Position numbers and translations under genes: made by a program
Notes under the pieces: model-generated
Database searches by the model: none
The model's input: only the letters and a program-made list of their open reading frames with translations
What the model was told of the DNA's origin: nothing
NCBI RefSeq assembly: GCF_021109255.1
Contig: NZ_JAJODG010000004.1
Strand: one strand, 5' to 3'
DNA length: 64,000 nt
DNA from: Merdimmobilis hominis
GTDB taxonomy: Bacteria > Bacillota > Clostridia > Oscillospirales > Ruminococcaceae
Shown here: positions 32,632-41,316 of the stretch, one piece after another
How positions within the stretch are numbered: position 1 is the first letter of the stretch
Layout: every line of letters starts with the position of its first letter

Positions 32632-33681
32632 GTGGATGCCGGGAGCCATATTGAGGAAGAGGTTCGGGTAAACTCCCCCAGCGGCATGTCCTCCATGGAG
32701 ATTCAAAGCATCGCCACCGAGCTGATCGCAAGCAACGAACTGCGGGCCTCCAACCGCACCCTGGCCCTGTTGGATCAGGAGCGGATCAAATACCGGTTCT
32801 TCGCCTCCATGTCTCAGGAGGTCCAGTTCGAATACAACATTCACTCAGACCTGCTGGAGGTTTCGGAATGGGGGGCCAGATACCTGGCCCTTCCGGAGCT
32901 GATCGCCCACCCCAAGCAGAGCAAACAACTCCAGAAGGTCTTCCCCGCTGCGGATTTTCAAAGCTTTATCTGTCTTCTGCGCGGCACCACTCCCACCGAC
33001 CCCATTGTCAGCGGGAGTTACTGCTTGTCGGTCCAAGGGGAACCCCGATGGTTCAAAGTGGTAGCCCGCACCCTGTGGGACAGCGAAGACCGGGCCAACT
33101 ACTCCACTGTCATCGGCAAGTTCATCGACATCCACGAAGAGCAGCTGGAGCTGGCCAACCTGCGCCAGCTTGCAGCCCAGGATTCCCTGACTTCCCTGTA
33201 CAACCACCGGGCGGCCCGGGAAGCCATTGAAGCTAAAATTGCCGCCAATGAGGGCAAAAACTTTGCCATGATCCTCTTTGATGTGGATTATTTCAAGTCA
33301 GCCAACGACCAGTTTGGCCACATCTTCGGGGATGAGGTGCTCAAATATGTGGCCCAGCGGATGCGCCAGAACATTCGGCAGGGCGACATCGCCGCCCGGG
33401 TGGGTGGGGATGAATTCCTGATTTTTGCCGAGTGCCAGAGCGACGCCATGCCTCAAATCCAGCGGGTGTTCCACACCCTGACCGGCCAATACAAGGATTT
33501 TCAAATCTCCATCAGCATGGGGATCTCCCTCTGCCCGGAAAACGGGGAGGCGTACGAGCGGCTGTTCCACTGCGCAGACCAAGCCCTCTATTCCGCTAAA
33601 AAGAGTGGGCGGAACCAGTACCGGCTGTATGACAAATCCATCCAAGGATTTTTGTCGGTCCTCTCCCCAATGGACAATTAA
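32632..33681 (+). CDS. GGDEF diguanylate cyclase part of the frameshifted gene
   Basis: A 349-residue frame in phase +1 to the preceding one. It starts inside HD-GYP coding sequence (GTG 32632 is not preceded by a ribosome site), so independent translation is doubtful. It contains a PAS-like region (about 50-165), a linker, and a GGDEF domain with FDVDYFKSANDQFGH, the intact signature ARVGGDEF and the inhibitory RQGD motif five residues before it. With the upstream part it would make a bifunctional RR/HD-GYP/GGDEF protein of about 680 residues. Confidence 0.85.
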   Translation: MDAGSHIEEEVRVNSPSGMSSMEIQSIATELIASNELRASNRTLALLDQERIKYRFFASMSQEVQFEYNIHSDLLEVSEWGARYLALPELIAHPKQSKQLQKVFPAADFQSFICLLRGTTPTDPIVSGSYCLSVQGEPRWFKVVARTLWDSEDRANYSTVIGKFIDIHEEQLELANLRQLAAQDSLTSLYNHRAAREAIEAKIAANEGKNFAMILFDVDYFKSANDQFGHIFGDEVLKYVAQRMRQNIRQGDIAARVGGDEFLIFAECQSDAMPQIQRVFHTLTGQYKDFQISISMGISLCPENGEAYERLFHCADQALYSAKKSGRNQYRLYDKSIQGFLSVLSPMDN

Positions 33682-33687
33682 AAACGC

Positions 33688-33731
33688 AAACAGCCCCCGC
33701 AGGAACACCGTTGTCCTGCGGGGGCTGTTTT
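33688..33731. terminator. Bidirectional terminator
   Basis: A 17-bp perfect stem (33688-33704 with 33714-33730) is flanked by A/T runs between convergent genes. Confidence 0.9.
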
Positions 33732-33739
33732 GTCTGCCA

Positions 33740-34390
33740 CTATAGGATATAAAAGAACACCACCAGGAAGTGGAGGAAACTGCCCAGCATCACAAAGAGA
33801 TGAAACAGCTCATGGAACCCAAAATCTGCACTGATGTTGGGCTTTTTGACGGCGTACATCACCCCGCCGATGGTGTAGGAGATTCCCCCGGCAGCTAAAA
33901 GGGCAATCCCCCCGGCAGGCAGGGCCCCTAGGGACGGCAGGTCAAAGGCGATCGCCCACCCCATAAGGATGTACAGGGCGGTGGAAAACCACCGGGGCGC
34001 GGAGAACCAAAAGAGCTTCACTGCGATGCCCACCACGGCGCACAGCCAAATCACCGCTGTAAACAAGTAGGATTTGGGCGGCTGCAACAGATTGAGCAGC
34101 ATGGGGGTGTAAGAACCGGCAATGAGCACATAGATCATTGAATGGTCCAGCTTGCGCAGCCGCAGAATCACCCGGTCAGTCCCATGGACAAAATGGTAGG
34201 TGGCGCTGGTGGCGTATAAAGCCACCAGGGACAGGCCGAAAACCGCTGCGGAAAGCCCGGTCATCCAGCCCACCTGGCGGGATATGCTGGCGGCAACCAA
34301 TACGCCAGTCCCCAGAACAGAGAGCAGTGCACCAATAAAATGGGTATAACTGCTAATAGGGTCCCTAGCATGTTGTAAATAGTGAGACAT
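33740..34390 (-). CDS. Hemolysin III family (PAQR) membrane protein
   Basis: A 216-residue protein with seven membrane segments: DPISSYTHFIGALLSVLGTG, ATYHFVHGTDR and LRKLDHSMIYVLIAGSYTP carry the conserved S/H/D residues of the YqfA/HlyIII family. FHELFHLFVMLGSFLHF carries the last histidines, which bind a metal ion in PAQR proteins. ATG 34390 follows GGAGGT by seven bases. Hemolysis is a historic name; ceramidase-like or membrane-stress roles are suggested for the superfamily. Confidence 0.92.
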   Translation of the reverse strand: MSHYLQHARDPISSYTHFIGALLSVLGTGVLVAASISRQVGWMTGLSAAVFGLSLVALYATSATYHFVHGTDRVILRLRKLDHSMIYVLIAGSYTPMLLNLLQPPKSYLFTAVIWLCAVVGIAVKLFWFSAPRWFSTALYILMGWAIAFDLPSLGALPAGGIALLAAGGISYTIGGVMYAVKKPNISADFGFHELFHLFVMLGSFLHFLVVFFYIL

Positions 34391-34439
34391 CTTCGGCACC
34401 TCCACTCACATAATTTTAAAAACCAGATTATAGGATATA

Positions 34440-34913
34440 TCATAGCACAATCTTGAAAAAAAGCAATGGGAAACGCCCCGTTGTCGAAAAGTTCAGGCTA
34501 CAGAAGTAGTGTGGGAATCCCATTTGTCCCTTATGCAAGCTGGTGGGGGAAAATCCTCTGCAAACTGTCCCCTCCCTGAAGGGTCTTCATCCCCCTGGGG
34601 GCTCTCCTCTGGAACTTTGCATAACTCAAAAGAACCGCCGCCCTCTGAGGGCTTCCTCCAAACCCGAAAGCCCCGTTTCGTCTAAATTGGGCCCCCCAAT
34701 GGGCTTTTTATAGAGTTATCCGGTGGCGGGCCTCGCTGACCACGGTAAATACCTTATGGAAATACGGGCCCCATTATCCCACCGAAAAACCATGGAATGT
34801 AAACTTTTTCACTCCCCGTATTGCCTCAGCCGGCCACTTGCCATGCGGGCCAGCAGCAAAACATCGCAGAAAAGCGCCCTCCCCGCTATGGGGAGGGCGC
34901 TTTTTGATTAATC
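34440..34913. other. Intergenic region without recognised gene
   Basis: About 470 bases with no convincing frame. It holds several hairpins. AAAGCCC (near 34670) can pair with GGGCTTT (34700-34706), enclosing an ATTGGG/CCCAAT stem and followed by a T run. Near 34871-34905 a GCGCCCTCCCC/GGGGAGGGCGC stem forms the terminator for the minus-strand gene that ends at 34914. No known RNA family recognised. Confidence 0.5.
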
Positions 34914-35771
34914 TTATGGCCGAGGCGGATCCTCCCCGTCGGGGGCATCCTCCGAAGGCTGCGCTGCCTCCGGCTCCTCTGGAGCGGGGTCCTCCGCTGC
35001 CAGCTGGAGAGGTTCTGGAGCTTCCACCCCTTGGGCCGCCTGTTCTGCAGCGGCCTTGGCCCGGCGGCGAATCAGCTTCACCCAGAAGTAAAGAAGCAGC
35101 ACACCGGTCGCACCGCAGATGGCCGAAATTCCCGCCAGCCAGTTGAGGTCGATGACCCCCACCCGGTCAAACACCATCCCGGAGGAAAGGCCGGCATCCA
35201 CCCCCAACACGGCAATGATCTCCCCGGAGCGGCTGTACACCGGCACATAACTGCTCACCACCTTGACCCCATCCACCGTCTCGGCGATGCCCCCGGCAGT
35301 GATCCGAGGCTCCTTCTTGGAGAACACCTTGTCAATGGCGGATTTCGCCTTGCCGCTCAGCGGTTTGTACTGGGTGGTAGGGCCGTTGTAGTCCACCCCT
35401 TCCCGGGCGTTGTCCCGATAGCCGGAGTCCAAAAGGGTATACAGTTTTCCGCCCACCCCTTTATACAAAAGGTAGACCCGGTTGTATCCATATGCATCTT
35501 TTACCGAAGTCAAAAGGCCGCAGAGGGATTTATAGCTGTCATCCATGCCCGGTTCCCGGGCGAGGCGGCTGATCTCCTCATCGCTGTAATAGGTCATAGC
35601 CAGCGAGAAAGAGGTCATGGAAGAAAGGCTCCTCTCCCCCACCTGGTTGACTGCCTGGGCTTTGCGGGCCAAGGGATAGGTCAGCGACAGGATAAGGCAG
35701 AGGGCCGATAGGGCGGTAAACAGCACCAAAATGCGTTTTAACTGCTTGGAATACAGGATTTTATCGAGCAT
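34914..35771 (-). CDS. Membrane protein with extracytoplasmic Cache-like sensor domain
   Basis: A 285-residue protein: one membrane segment near 12-32, an extracytoplasmic domain (about 35-195) with YNRVYLLYKGVGGKLYTLLD and VKVVSSYVPVYSRSGEIIAV, the latter typical of Cache/PAS-like sensors. A second segment (about 205-228) is followed by a cytoplasmic tail rich in A, E and P. No kinase, methyl-accepting or GGDEF output domain follows, so it is a sensor without visible output. ATG 35771 has AAAGGAAG upstream. Its partner may be another signalling protein, possibly the orphan HPt/RR locus. Confidence 0.65.
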   Translation of the reverse strand: MLDKILYSKQLKRILVLFTALSALCLILSLTYPLARKAQAVNQVGERSLSSMTSFSLAMTYYSDEEISRLAREPGMDDSYKSLCGLLTSVKDAYGYNRVYLLYKGVGGKLYTLLDSGYRDNAREGVDYNGPTTQYKPLSGKAKSAIDKVFSKKEPRITAGGIAETVDGVKVVSSYVPVYSRSGEIIAVLGVDAGLSSGMVFDRVGVIDLNWLAGISAICGATGVLLLYFWVKLIRRRAKAAAEQAAQGVEAPEPLQLAAEDPAPEEPEAAQPSEDAPDGEDPPRP

Positions 35772-35934
35772 AAATCCACTTCCTTTTACAAATTCCCCCA
35801 CACCGGGGCTTTGGTTTCCAAAAGACGGCCTCCACGGCCGGATCTTCTTCGGTTTTATTATACCAAAGCACCTGTGGAAAAACAATCAAAAGCCTTGTTT
35901 TCCTGGGAAATGAATGGAAAAAGGCGAAGATTCC

Positions 35935-36174
35935 CTATTGCCGGCGGGTGTGCAGATTCCCCCAGGGGACATGGTCAGCTTCCGGATCCCAATCCTCTTC
36001 CCTCTGCCGGGATTCCTCCGCTTGGTATACAGCGCCGCCGGACATCTCCTCCTCTTCCTCATCCCAATAGGGGCGGATCCCTCCGCGGGCGAGGAACCCG
36101 TCCAGCTTCACCATCAGCCAATAGCCGGCCATAACACTGAAAAACAGACACCCCAACAACAGCAATGTCTTCAT
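35935..36174 (-). CDS. Small membrane-anchored acidic protein
   Basis: A 79-residue protein: N-terminal membrane segment (MKTLLLLGCLFFSVMAGYWL), then an acidic run (DEEEEE) and a hydrophilic tail. AAAGGATG precedes the ATG. It is divergent from the kdp operon, with about 200 bases between. No family recognised. Confidence 0.55.
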   Translation of the reverse strand: MKTLLLLGCLFFSVMAGYWLMVKLDGFLARGGIRPYWDEEEEEMSGGAVYQAEESRQREEDWDPEADHVPWGNLHTRRQ

Positions 36175-36376
36175 ACAATCACATCCTTTGACTCTATTCT
36201 ACTGGATTGCATGTAACGATGGTGTGAGCATTCCCCGCCAAGGCGTTAAAGTCGCATTAAGGCGCACGGCATCCTGTGGGCTTCTTAATTTAACATTTAT
36301 GCGGACAGCTTTTGTTCTAACGGCACTCTTATTTCTTTTGCGGTATGATTTGACCGTTGATAAAGGAGGGATTTTG

Positions 36377-36463
36377 ATGCAACTCATTCTCTGCGGCATT
36401 GGGATTTCAACAGTCGCCGTATTGGCCTACCTGGCCTGGACCTTGATGAAGGAGGATCAATAA
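36377..36463 (+). CDS. kdpF: KdpF-like small subunit
   Basis: A 28-residue peptide, MQLILCGIGISTVAVLAYLA plus WTLMKEDQ: one membrane helix, as in KdpF, which stabilises the Kdp complex. It has a strong ribosome site AAAGGAGGG (36362-36370) and ends three bases before kdpA. First gene of the kdp operon. The 200-base upstream gap has a TATGAT-like -10 before the ribosome site and no obvious -35, as expected for a KdpE-activated promoter. Confidence 0.85.
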   Translation: MQLILCGIGISTVAVLAYLAWTLMKEDQ

Positions 36464-36466
36464 ACC

Positions 36467-38290
36467 ATGAATGCACTCATCCAATATGCACTGTACCTAA
36501 TCATCCTGGTGGCGCTGGCTATCCCGCTGGGCAGCTATATCGGCAAAGTCATGAACAACGAGCCGGTGTTCCTCTCCAAAATCCTGCGGCCCTGTGAAAA
36601 AGGCTTCTACCGTATTTTGGGCATCCACGAGGATGAAGAGATGGGCTGGAAAAAATACGCTGCTTGTTCCCTTGCGTTTTTCTTTATCAGTCTTTTTGTA
36701 CTTACCCTCATCTTAAAATTCCAAGACCTGCTGCCTTGGAACCCCCAGGGCATGGAGGGGCTGAGCTGGCACCTGGCCTTTAACACCGCCTCCAGCTTCG
36801 CCACCAATACCAACTGGCAGTCCTATTCCGGGGAGGTCACCCTCTCCAACTTCTCCCAGGCCATGGGCTTGACCGTCCAGAACTTTGTCTCCGCAGGCGC
36901 AGGCATCGCCGTGCTGTTCGCCCTGATCCGCGGTTTCGTGCGCACCAAGGCCAGCGCCATCGGCAACTTTTGGGTGGACTTGACCCGGTCGGTACTGTAT
37001 GTGATGCTCCCCCTGTCTTTGGTGATGTCCATTGCCCTTGTGGGCTTGGGCGTGCCCCAATCCCTGGGCGGCAACATCACCGTGGATTTGTTGGAGCCTC
37101 TCGCTGTAGATGCAGAAGGCAACGTGATCACCGGTGCGGAAATTGACCCAGAGGCCGGCACTGTCACCTTGGACGGCGCTTTGGTAGAGGATGCTCAAAT
37201 TATCACCAAACAGATAGTTCCCCTCTACCCCCAGGCTAGCCAGGTATCCCCCAAACAGCTGGGCACCAACGGCGGCGGCATTCTGGGCAACAACTCCGCC
37301 CATCCCTTGGAAAACCCCAACCCCGCCTCCAATCTGCTGGAGATGATTTCCCTTCTGCTGATTCCCGCGGCCCTCTGCTTCACCTTTGGGCGCAATATTA
37401 AGGATAAACGGCAGGGCATCGCCATCTTCCTTGCCATGTTTATCCTGCTGGTCATCGCACTGGGCGTTATCGGCGCAAGCGAACAGGCGGGCACTCCCCA
37501 ACTGGCACAGAACGGCGCGGTTGACATCGCCGCCGGGGAAGGCAACATCGGCGGCAACATGGAGGGCAAGGAGACCCGCTTCGGCATCACCACCTCCTCC
37601 ACCTGGGCGGCCTTTACCACCGCTGCATCCAATGGGTCGGTCAACTCGATGCACGACAGCTATACCCCCATCGGCGGCATGATGACCATGCTCCAGATGC
37701 AGCTGGGCGAAGTCATCTTCGGCGGCGTAGGCTGCGGCCTGTACGGCATGATCGGCTTTGCGCTGCTCACCGTCTTCATCGCCGGACTGATGGTGGGGCG
37801 CACCCCCGAATACCTGGGCAAAAAAATCGGCCCCAAAGAGATGCGGATGGCCGTCCTTGTCTGCCTTGCCACCCCCATCGCCATCCTGGTGGGCAGCGGC
37901 ATCGCGACCCTGCTCCCCTCCACCATAGAGAGCCTGAACAACGCCGGAGCCCATGGCTTTTCCGAAGTCCTGTACGCCTATTCTTCCGCTGGCGGCAACA
38001 ACGGCTCCGCCTTCGCCGGCATGAACTGCAACACCCCCTTTCTCAACTGTAGCTTAGGGCTGGTGATGATCTTCGCCCGGCTTGTGCCCATGGTGGCAAC
38101 CCTTGCAATCGCGGGCAGTATGGCCCAAAAGAAGAAGGTTGCCGCCAGCGCCGGCACCCTGTCCACCTGCAACCCCATGTTTGTATTTCTTCTCATCCTG
38201 ATCGTGCTGATTGTCGGCGCATTGAGCTTCTTCCCAGCTTTGTCCCTGGGGCCCATCGCCGAGTTCACCCAAATGATCGGGATCGGTTAA
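36467..38290 (+). CDS. kdpA: Potassium-transporting ATPase subunit A
   Basis: A 607-residue channel-like subunit with about ten membrane segments. The selectivity-filter regions are recognisable: FNTASSFATNTNWQSYSGE, TNGGGILGNNSAHPLENP, TTAASNGSVNSMHDSYTPIGG and SAGGNNGSAFAGMNCNTPF. It is somewhat longer than the usual 560 residues because of an insert around 205-260 (TVDLLEPLAVDAEGN and following). It selects potassium and passes it to KdpB. Confidence 0.97.
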   Translation: MNALIQYALYLIILVALAIPLGSYIGKVMNNEPVFLSKILRPCEKGFYRILGIHEDEEMGWKKYAACSLAFFFISLFVLTLILKFQDLLPWNPQGMEGLSWHLAFNTASSFATNTNWQSYSGEVTLSNFSQAMGLTVQNFVSAGAGIAVLFALIRGFVRTKASAIGNFWVDLTRSVLYVMLPLSLVMSIALVGLGVPQSLGGNITVDLLEPLAVDAEGNVITGAEIDPEAGTVTLDGALVEDAQIITKQIVPLYPQASQVSPKQLGTNGGGILGNNSAHPLENPNPASNLLEMISLLLIPAALCFTFGRNIKDKRQGIAIFLAMFILLVIALGVIGASEQAGTPQLAQNGAVDIAAGEGNIGGNMEGKETRFGITTSSTWAAFTTAASNGSVNSMHDSYTPIGGMMTMLQMQLGEVIFGGVGCGLYGMIGFALLTVFIAGLMVGRTPEYLGKKIGPKEMRMAVLVCLATPIAILVGSGIATLLPSTIESLNNAGAHGFSEVLYAYSSAGGNNGSAFAGMNCNTPFLNCSLGLVMIFARLVPMVATLAIAGSMAQKKKVAASAGTLSTCNPMFVFLLILIVLIVGALSFFPALSLGPIAEFTQMIGIG

Positions 38291-38308
38291 GGGAGGTATA
38301 ATTCCACT

Positions 38309-40378
38309 ATGAAAGAGACAAAATCCGGCCGCCGTTCCATGCTGATGCGGGCTTTGAAGGATTCCTTCACCAAGCTTGACCCGCGGGAACAGGTCAAAAA
38401 CCCTGTCATGTTCCTTGTATACCTCTCCGCGCTGCTGACCACCGTATTGTTTGCCCTCTCCTTGGGCGGTATCTCCGACGGCATTGTCACCAGCGGGTTT
38501 ATTCTGGCCATTGCGGTCATCCTGTGGCTGACCTGCCTCTTCTCCAACTTCGCAGAGGCCATTGCAGAGGGCCGGGGCAAAGCCCAGGCGGATTCCCTGC
38601 GGGCCTCAAAAAAGGATGTATCCGCCCACAAATTGGAGGATGTCCACAACCACAGCACCTTCTTTGACGTCCCTGGCGCCACCCTTAAACGGGGGGATTT
38701 GTTCTTGGTAAACGCCGGGGAGCAGATCGCCGCAGACGGCGAGGTGGTGGACGGGGCCGCCAGTGTGGATGAAAGCGCCATCACCGGCGAATCGGCCCCG
38801 GTCATCCGGGAGGCGGGCGGCGACCGTTCCGCTGTCACCGGCGGCACCACCGTACTCTCCGACTGGCTGGTGGTCCGGGTGACCCAGGAGGCCGGACAGA
38901 GCTTCCTGGACAAAATGATCGCCATGGTGGAGGGGGCAAACCGGAAAAAGACCCCCAACGAGATCGCCCTGGAAATCCTGCTGGTGGCCCTTTCCATCAT
39001 CTTTGTTTTGGTCACCGCATCCCTGTACTCCTATTCCCATTTCTCCGCCGCCTTGGCGGATATCGCCAATCCCACCTCGGTGGTGTGGTTGGTGGCGCTG
39101 CTGATCTGCCTGGCCCCCACCACCATCGGCGCCCTGCTGTCAGCTATCGGCATCGCCGGCATGAGCCGCCTGAACCAAGCTAACGTACTGGCCATGAGCG
39201 GCCGGGCCATTGAAGCCGCCGGCGATGTGGATGTCCTTCTGCTGGACAAAACCGGCACCATCACCCTGGGCAACCGGCAGGCAACCGCCTTTTTACCGGT
39301 GGACGGCTGCCCGGAACAGGAACTTGCCGACGCTGCCCAGCTCTCTTCCCTGGCGGACGAGACCCCCGAGGGCCGGTCGGTGGTGGTCCTGGCCAAAGAA
39401 AAATTTGGCCTGCGGGGCCGGGAACTCTCCGACCAGCACTTGACCTTTGTCCCCTTCACCGCCCAAACCCGGATGAGCGGCGTGGACTACGACGGCGGCG
39501 AGATCCGCAAAGGCGCGGCTGACGCGGTTCGGGCCTATGTGGAAGGAGCTGGAGGGGTCTACAGCGAGGAATGCCGCAATCTGGTAGACCAGGTGGCCCG
39601 CCAAGGCGGAACCCCCCTGGTAGTGGCCAAAAATCACAAGATCCTAGGGGTCATCCACTTAAAGGACATCGTCAAGGACGGTGTGAAAGAAAAATTCGCC
39701 GACCTGCGGCGGATGGGCATCCGCACCATTATGATCACCGGCGACAACCCGGTGACCGCCGCCGCCATCGCCGCGGAGGCGGGGGTGGACGACTTTCTGG
39801 CAGAGGCCACCCCTGAGGCCAAGCTGGACATGATCCGCCAGTACCAGGCCCAAGGCCATTTGGTAGCCATGACTGGTGACGGCACCAACGACGCCCCCGC
39901 TTTGGCCCAGGCCGATGTGGCCGTGGCTATGAACTCCGGCACCCAGGCGGCTAAAGAGGCGGGCAACATGGTTGATTTGGACTCCTCCCCCACCAAGCTA
40001 ATCGACATCGTGCGGATCGGCAAACAGCTGCTGATGACCCGCGGGAGCCTGACCACCTTCTCCATCGCCAACGACATCGCCAAGTACTTCGCCATTATTC
40101 CGGCTATTTTCATGAGCCTGTATCCCGGCCTTGCCGCCTTGAACATCATGGGGCTGCAAAGCCCGTCCAGCGCCATCCTCTCCGCGCTGATTTACAACGC
40201 GCTGATCATTGTTGCGCTGATTCCCCTGGCCCTGAAAGGGGTGGCCTATCAGGAGGTCCCTGCCGGGAAACTCCTGCGCCACAACCTGCTGGTCTACGGT
40301 GTGGGGGGCATCCTAGTCCCCTTTGCCGCCATTAAACTCATCGACTGTATCGTCGCCCCCTTACTGGGGGTGCTGTAA
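38309..40378 (+). CDS. kdpB: Potassium-transporting ATPase subunit B
   Basis: A 689-residue P-type ATPase: TGES in the actuator (ESAITGESAPV), phosphorylation site DKTGTITLGNRQATAF, ATP-binding FTAQTRMSGVD and hinge MTGDGTNDAPALAQADVAVAMNSGTQAAKEAGN. It hydrolyses ATP to drive potassium uptake. It starts 18 bases after kdpA. Confidence 0.98.
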   Translation: MKETKSGRRSMLMRALKDSFTKLDPREQVKNPVMFLVYLSALLTTVLFALSLGGISDGIVTSGFILAIAVILWLTCLFSNFAEAIAEGRGKAQADSLRASKKDVSAHKLEDVHNHSTFFDVPGATLKRGDLFLVNAGEQIAADGEVVDGAASVDESAITGESAPVIREAGGDRSAVTGGTTVLSDWLVVRVTQEAGQSFLDKMIAMVEGANRKKTPNEIALEILLVALSIIFVLVTASLYSYSHFSAALADIANPTSVVWLVALLICLAPTTIGALLSAIGIAGMSRLNQANVLAMSGRAIEAAGDVDVLLLDKTGTITLGNRQATAFLPVDGCPEQELADAAQLSSLADETPEGRSVVVLAKEKFGLRGRELSDQHLTFVPFTAQTRMSGVDYDGGEIRKGAADAVRAYVEGAGGVYSEECRNLVDQVARQGGTPLVVAKNHKILGVIHLKDIVKDGVKEKFADLRRMGIRTIMITGDNPVTAAAIAAEAGVDDFLAEATPEAKLDMIRQYQAQGHLVAMTGDGTNDAPALAQADVAVAMNSGTQAAKEAGNMVDLDSSPTKLIDIVRIGKQLLMTRGSLTTFSIANDIAKYFAIIPAIFMSLYPGLAALNIMGLQSPSSAILSALIYNALIIVALIPLALKGVAYQEVPAGKLLRHNLLVYGVGGILVPFAAIKLIDCIVAPLLGVL

Positions 40379-40395
40379 AGAAAGGGGTTGTTCCT

Positions 40396-40620
40396 ATGTA
40401 CTCCAACGGTTGCGCTTTGCCCCTGGAATGTCCCAGACGGGGATGGTTCCGCACCTGCAGAGAGCGGGGGATCTTCTTGGTGAATCGGGGGCTGGACGTT
40501 TGCCCTTATATCACCTTGCCCGCCCTGCTCCTCTTGCTGGGCTCCGGCACCGTAGCCGCCCTCACCGCAGCTGCCATGGTGCTAGTATATCCTCTCACCG
40601 TGATTGCCGCCCTGCTGTAA
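40396..40620 (+). CDS. Unknown 74-residue protein inside the kdp operon
   Basis: A frame between kdpB and kdpC with an AAAGGGG-like ribosome site. It has a cysteine-containing polar N-terminal half (CALPLECPRRGWFRTCRERG) and one hydrophobic segment at the end. kdpB and kdpC are normally adjacent, so an intervening gene is unusual. It might be an accessory subunit or a non-functional frame. Codon usage resembles the neighbours. No family recognised. Confidence 0.5.
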   Translation: MYSNGCALPLECPRRGWFRTCRERGIFLVNRGLDVCPYITLPALLLLLGSGTVAALTAAAMVLVYPLTVIAALL

Positions 40621-40711
40621 CCGACGGGTACAAGCTCCCCTTCCACCCATTCACCCAACCAGTGTGCCGGCCCTCTTTCCCACGGCCGGCCCCAAAGGAG
40701 GTTCTTTCCCT

Positions 40712-41314
40712 ATGAAACAAATCCTGATTCGCGCCACCGGTATGCTGGCCGCCATGAGTGTTGTCTGCGGCCTCGCCTACACGCTGCTTGTCACCGGCAT
40801 TGGCCAGGTATTCTTTCCGTGGCAGGCAAATGGCAGCATCCTTGAAATCGACGGCAAAACCTACGGCTCCCAGCTGCTGGGCCAGCCGTTTGCCGATGAA
40901 GGCCACCTGTGGGGCCGGATTATGACAGTGGACACCAGCTCTTTTACCGATGAGGACGGCCAGCCGGTGATGTATGCCTGGGCTTCCAACAAGAGCCCCG
41001 CCGGGGAAGAGATGGAGGAACTGGTCGCTCAGCGGGTAGAAGCCCTGCGGGCATCCAACCCAGCCATGGCGGACCAGCCCATCCCGGTGGATCTGGTCAC
41101 CTGCTCCGGCAGCGGCCTGGACCCGGAGATTTCCCCTGCCGCAGCCGCTTACCAAGTGCCCCGCATCGCGGCGGCACGGGGGATTTCGGAAGAAGAGGTA
41201 CAGAAGATCATTGACCAGTACACCACCGGCCGCTTCCTGGGGATTTTCGGGGAACCCCGGGTCAATGTCCTTCAGGTCAACCTGGCTCTGGACGGCATCC
41301 TGAAGGAGGGGTAA
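40712..41314 (+). CDS. kdpC: Potassium-transporting ATPase subunit C
   Basis: A 200-residue subunit with one N-terminal membrane helix, then ANGSILEIDGKTYGSQLLGQ, FADEGHLWGRI, PVDLVTCSGSGLDPEISPAA and YTTGRFLGIFGEPRVNVLQV, all KdpC hallmarks. AAAGGAGG (40694-40701) fixes ATG 40712; the longer open frame overlaps the upstream gene and is spurious. It is thought to chaperone ATP binding to KdpB. Confidence 0.97.
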   Translation: MKQILIRATGMLAAMSVVCGLAYTLLVTGIGQVFFPWQANGSILEIDGKTYGSQLLGQPFADEGHLWGRIMTVDTSSFTDEDGQPVMYAWASNKSPAGEEMEELVAQRVEALRASNPAMADQPIPVDLVTCSGSGLDPEISPAAAAYQVPRIAAARGISEEEVQKIIDQYTTGRFLGIFGEPRVNVLQVNLALDGILKEG

Positions 41315-41316
41315 CC

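Noticed and set aside
36175..36376. c-di-AMP (ydaO) riboswitch before kdpF
   Set aside because: The gap is too short and none of the conserved ydaO segments could be found; the same check on the kdpD leader was also negative.
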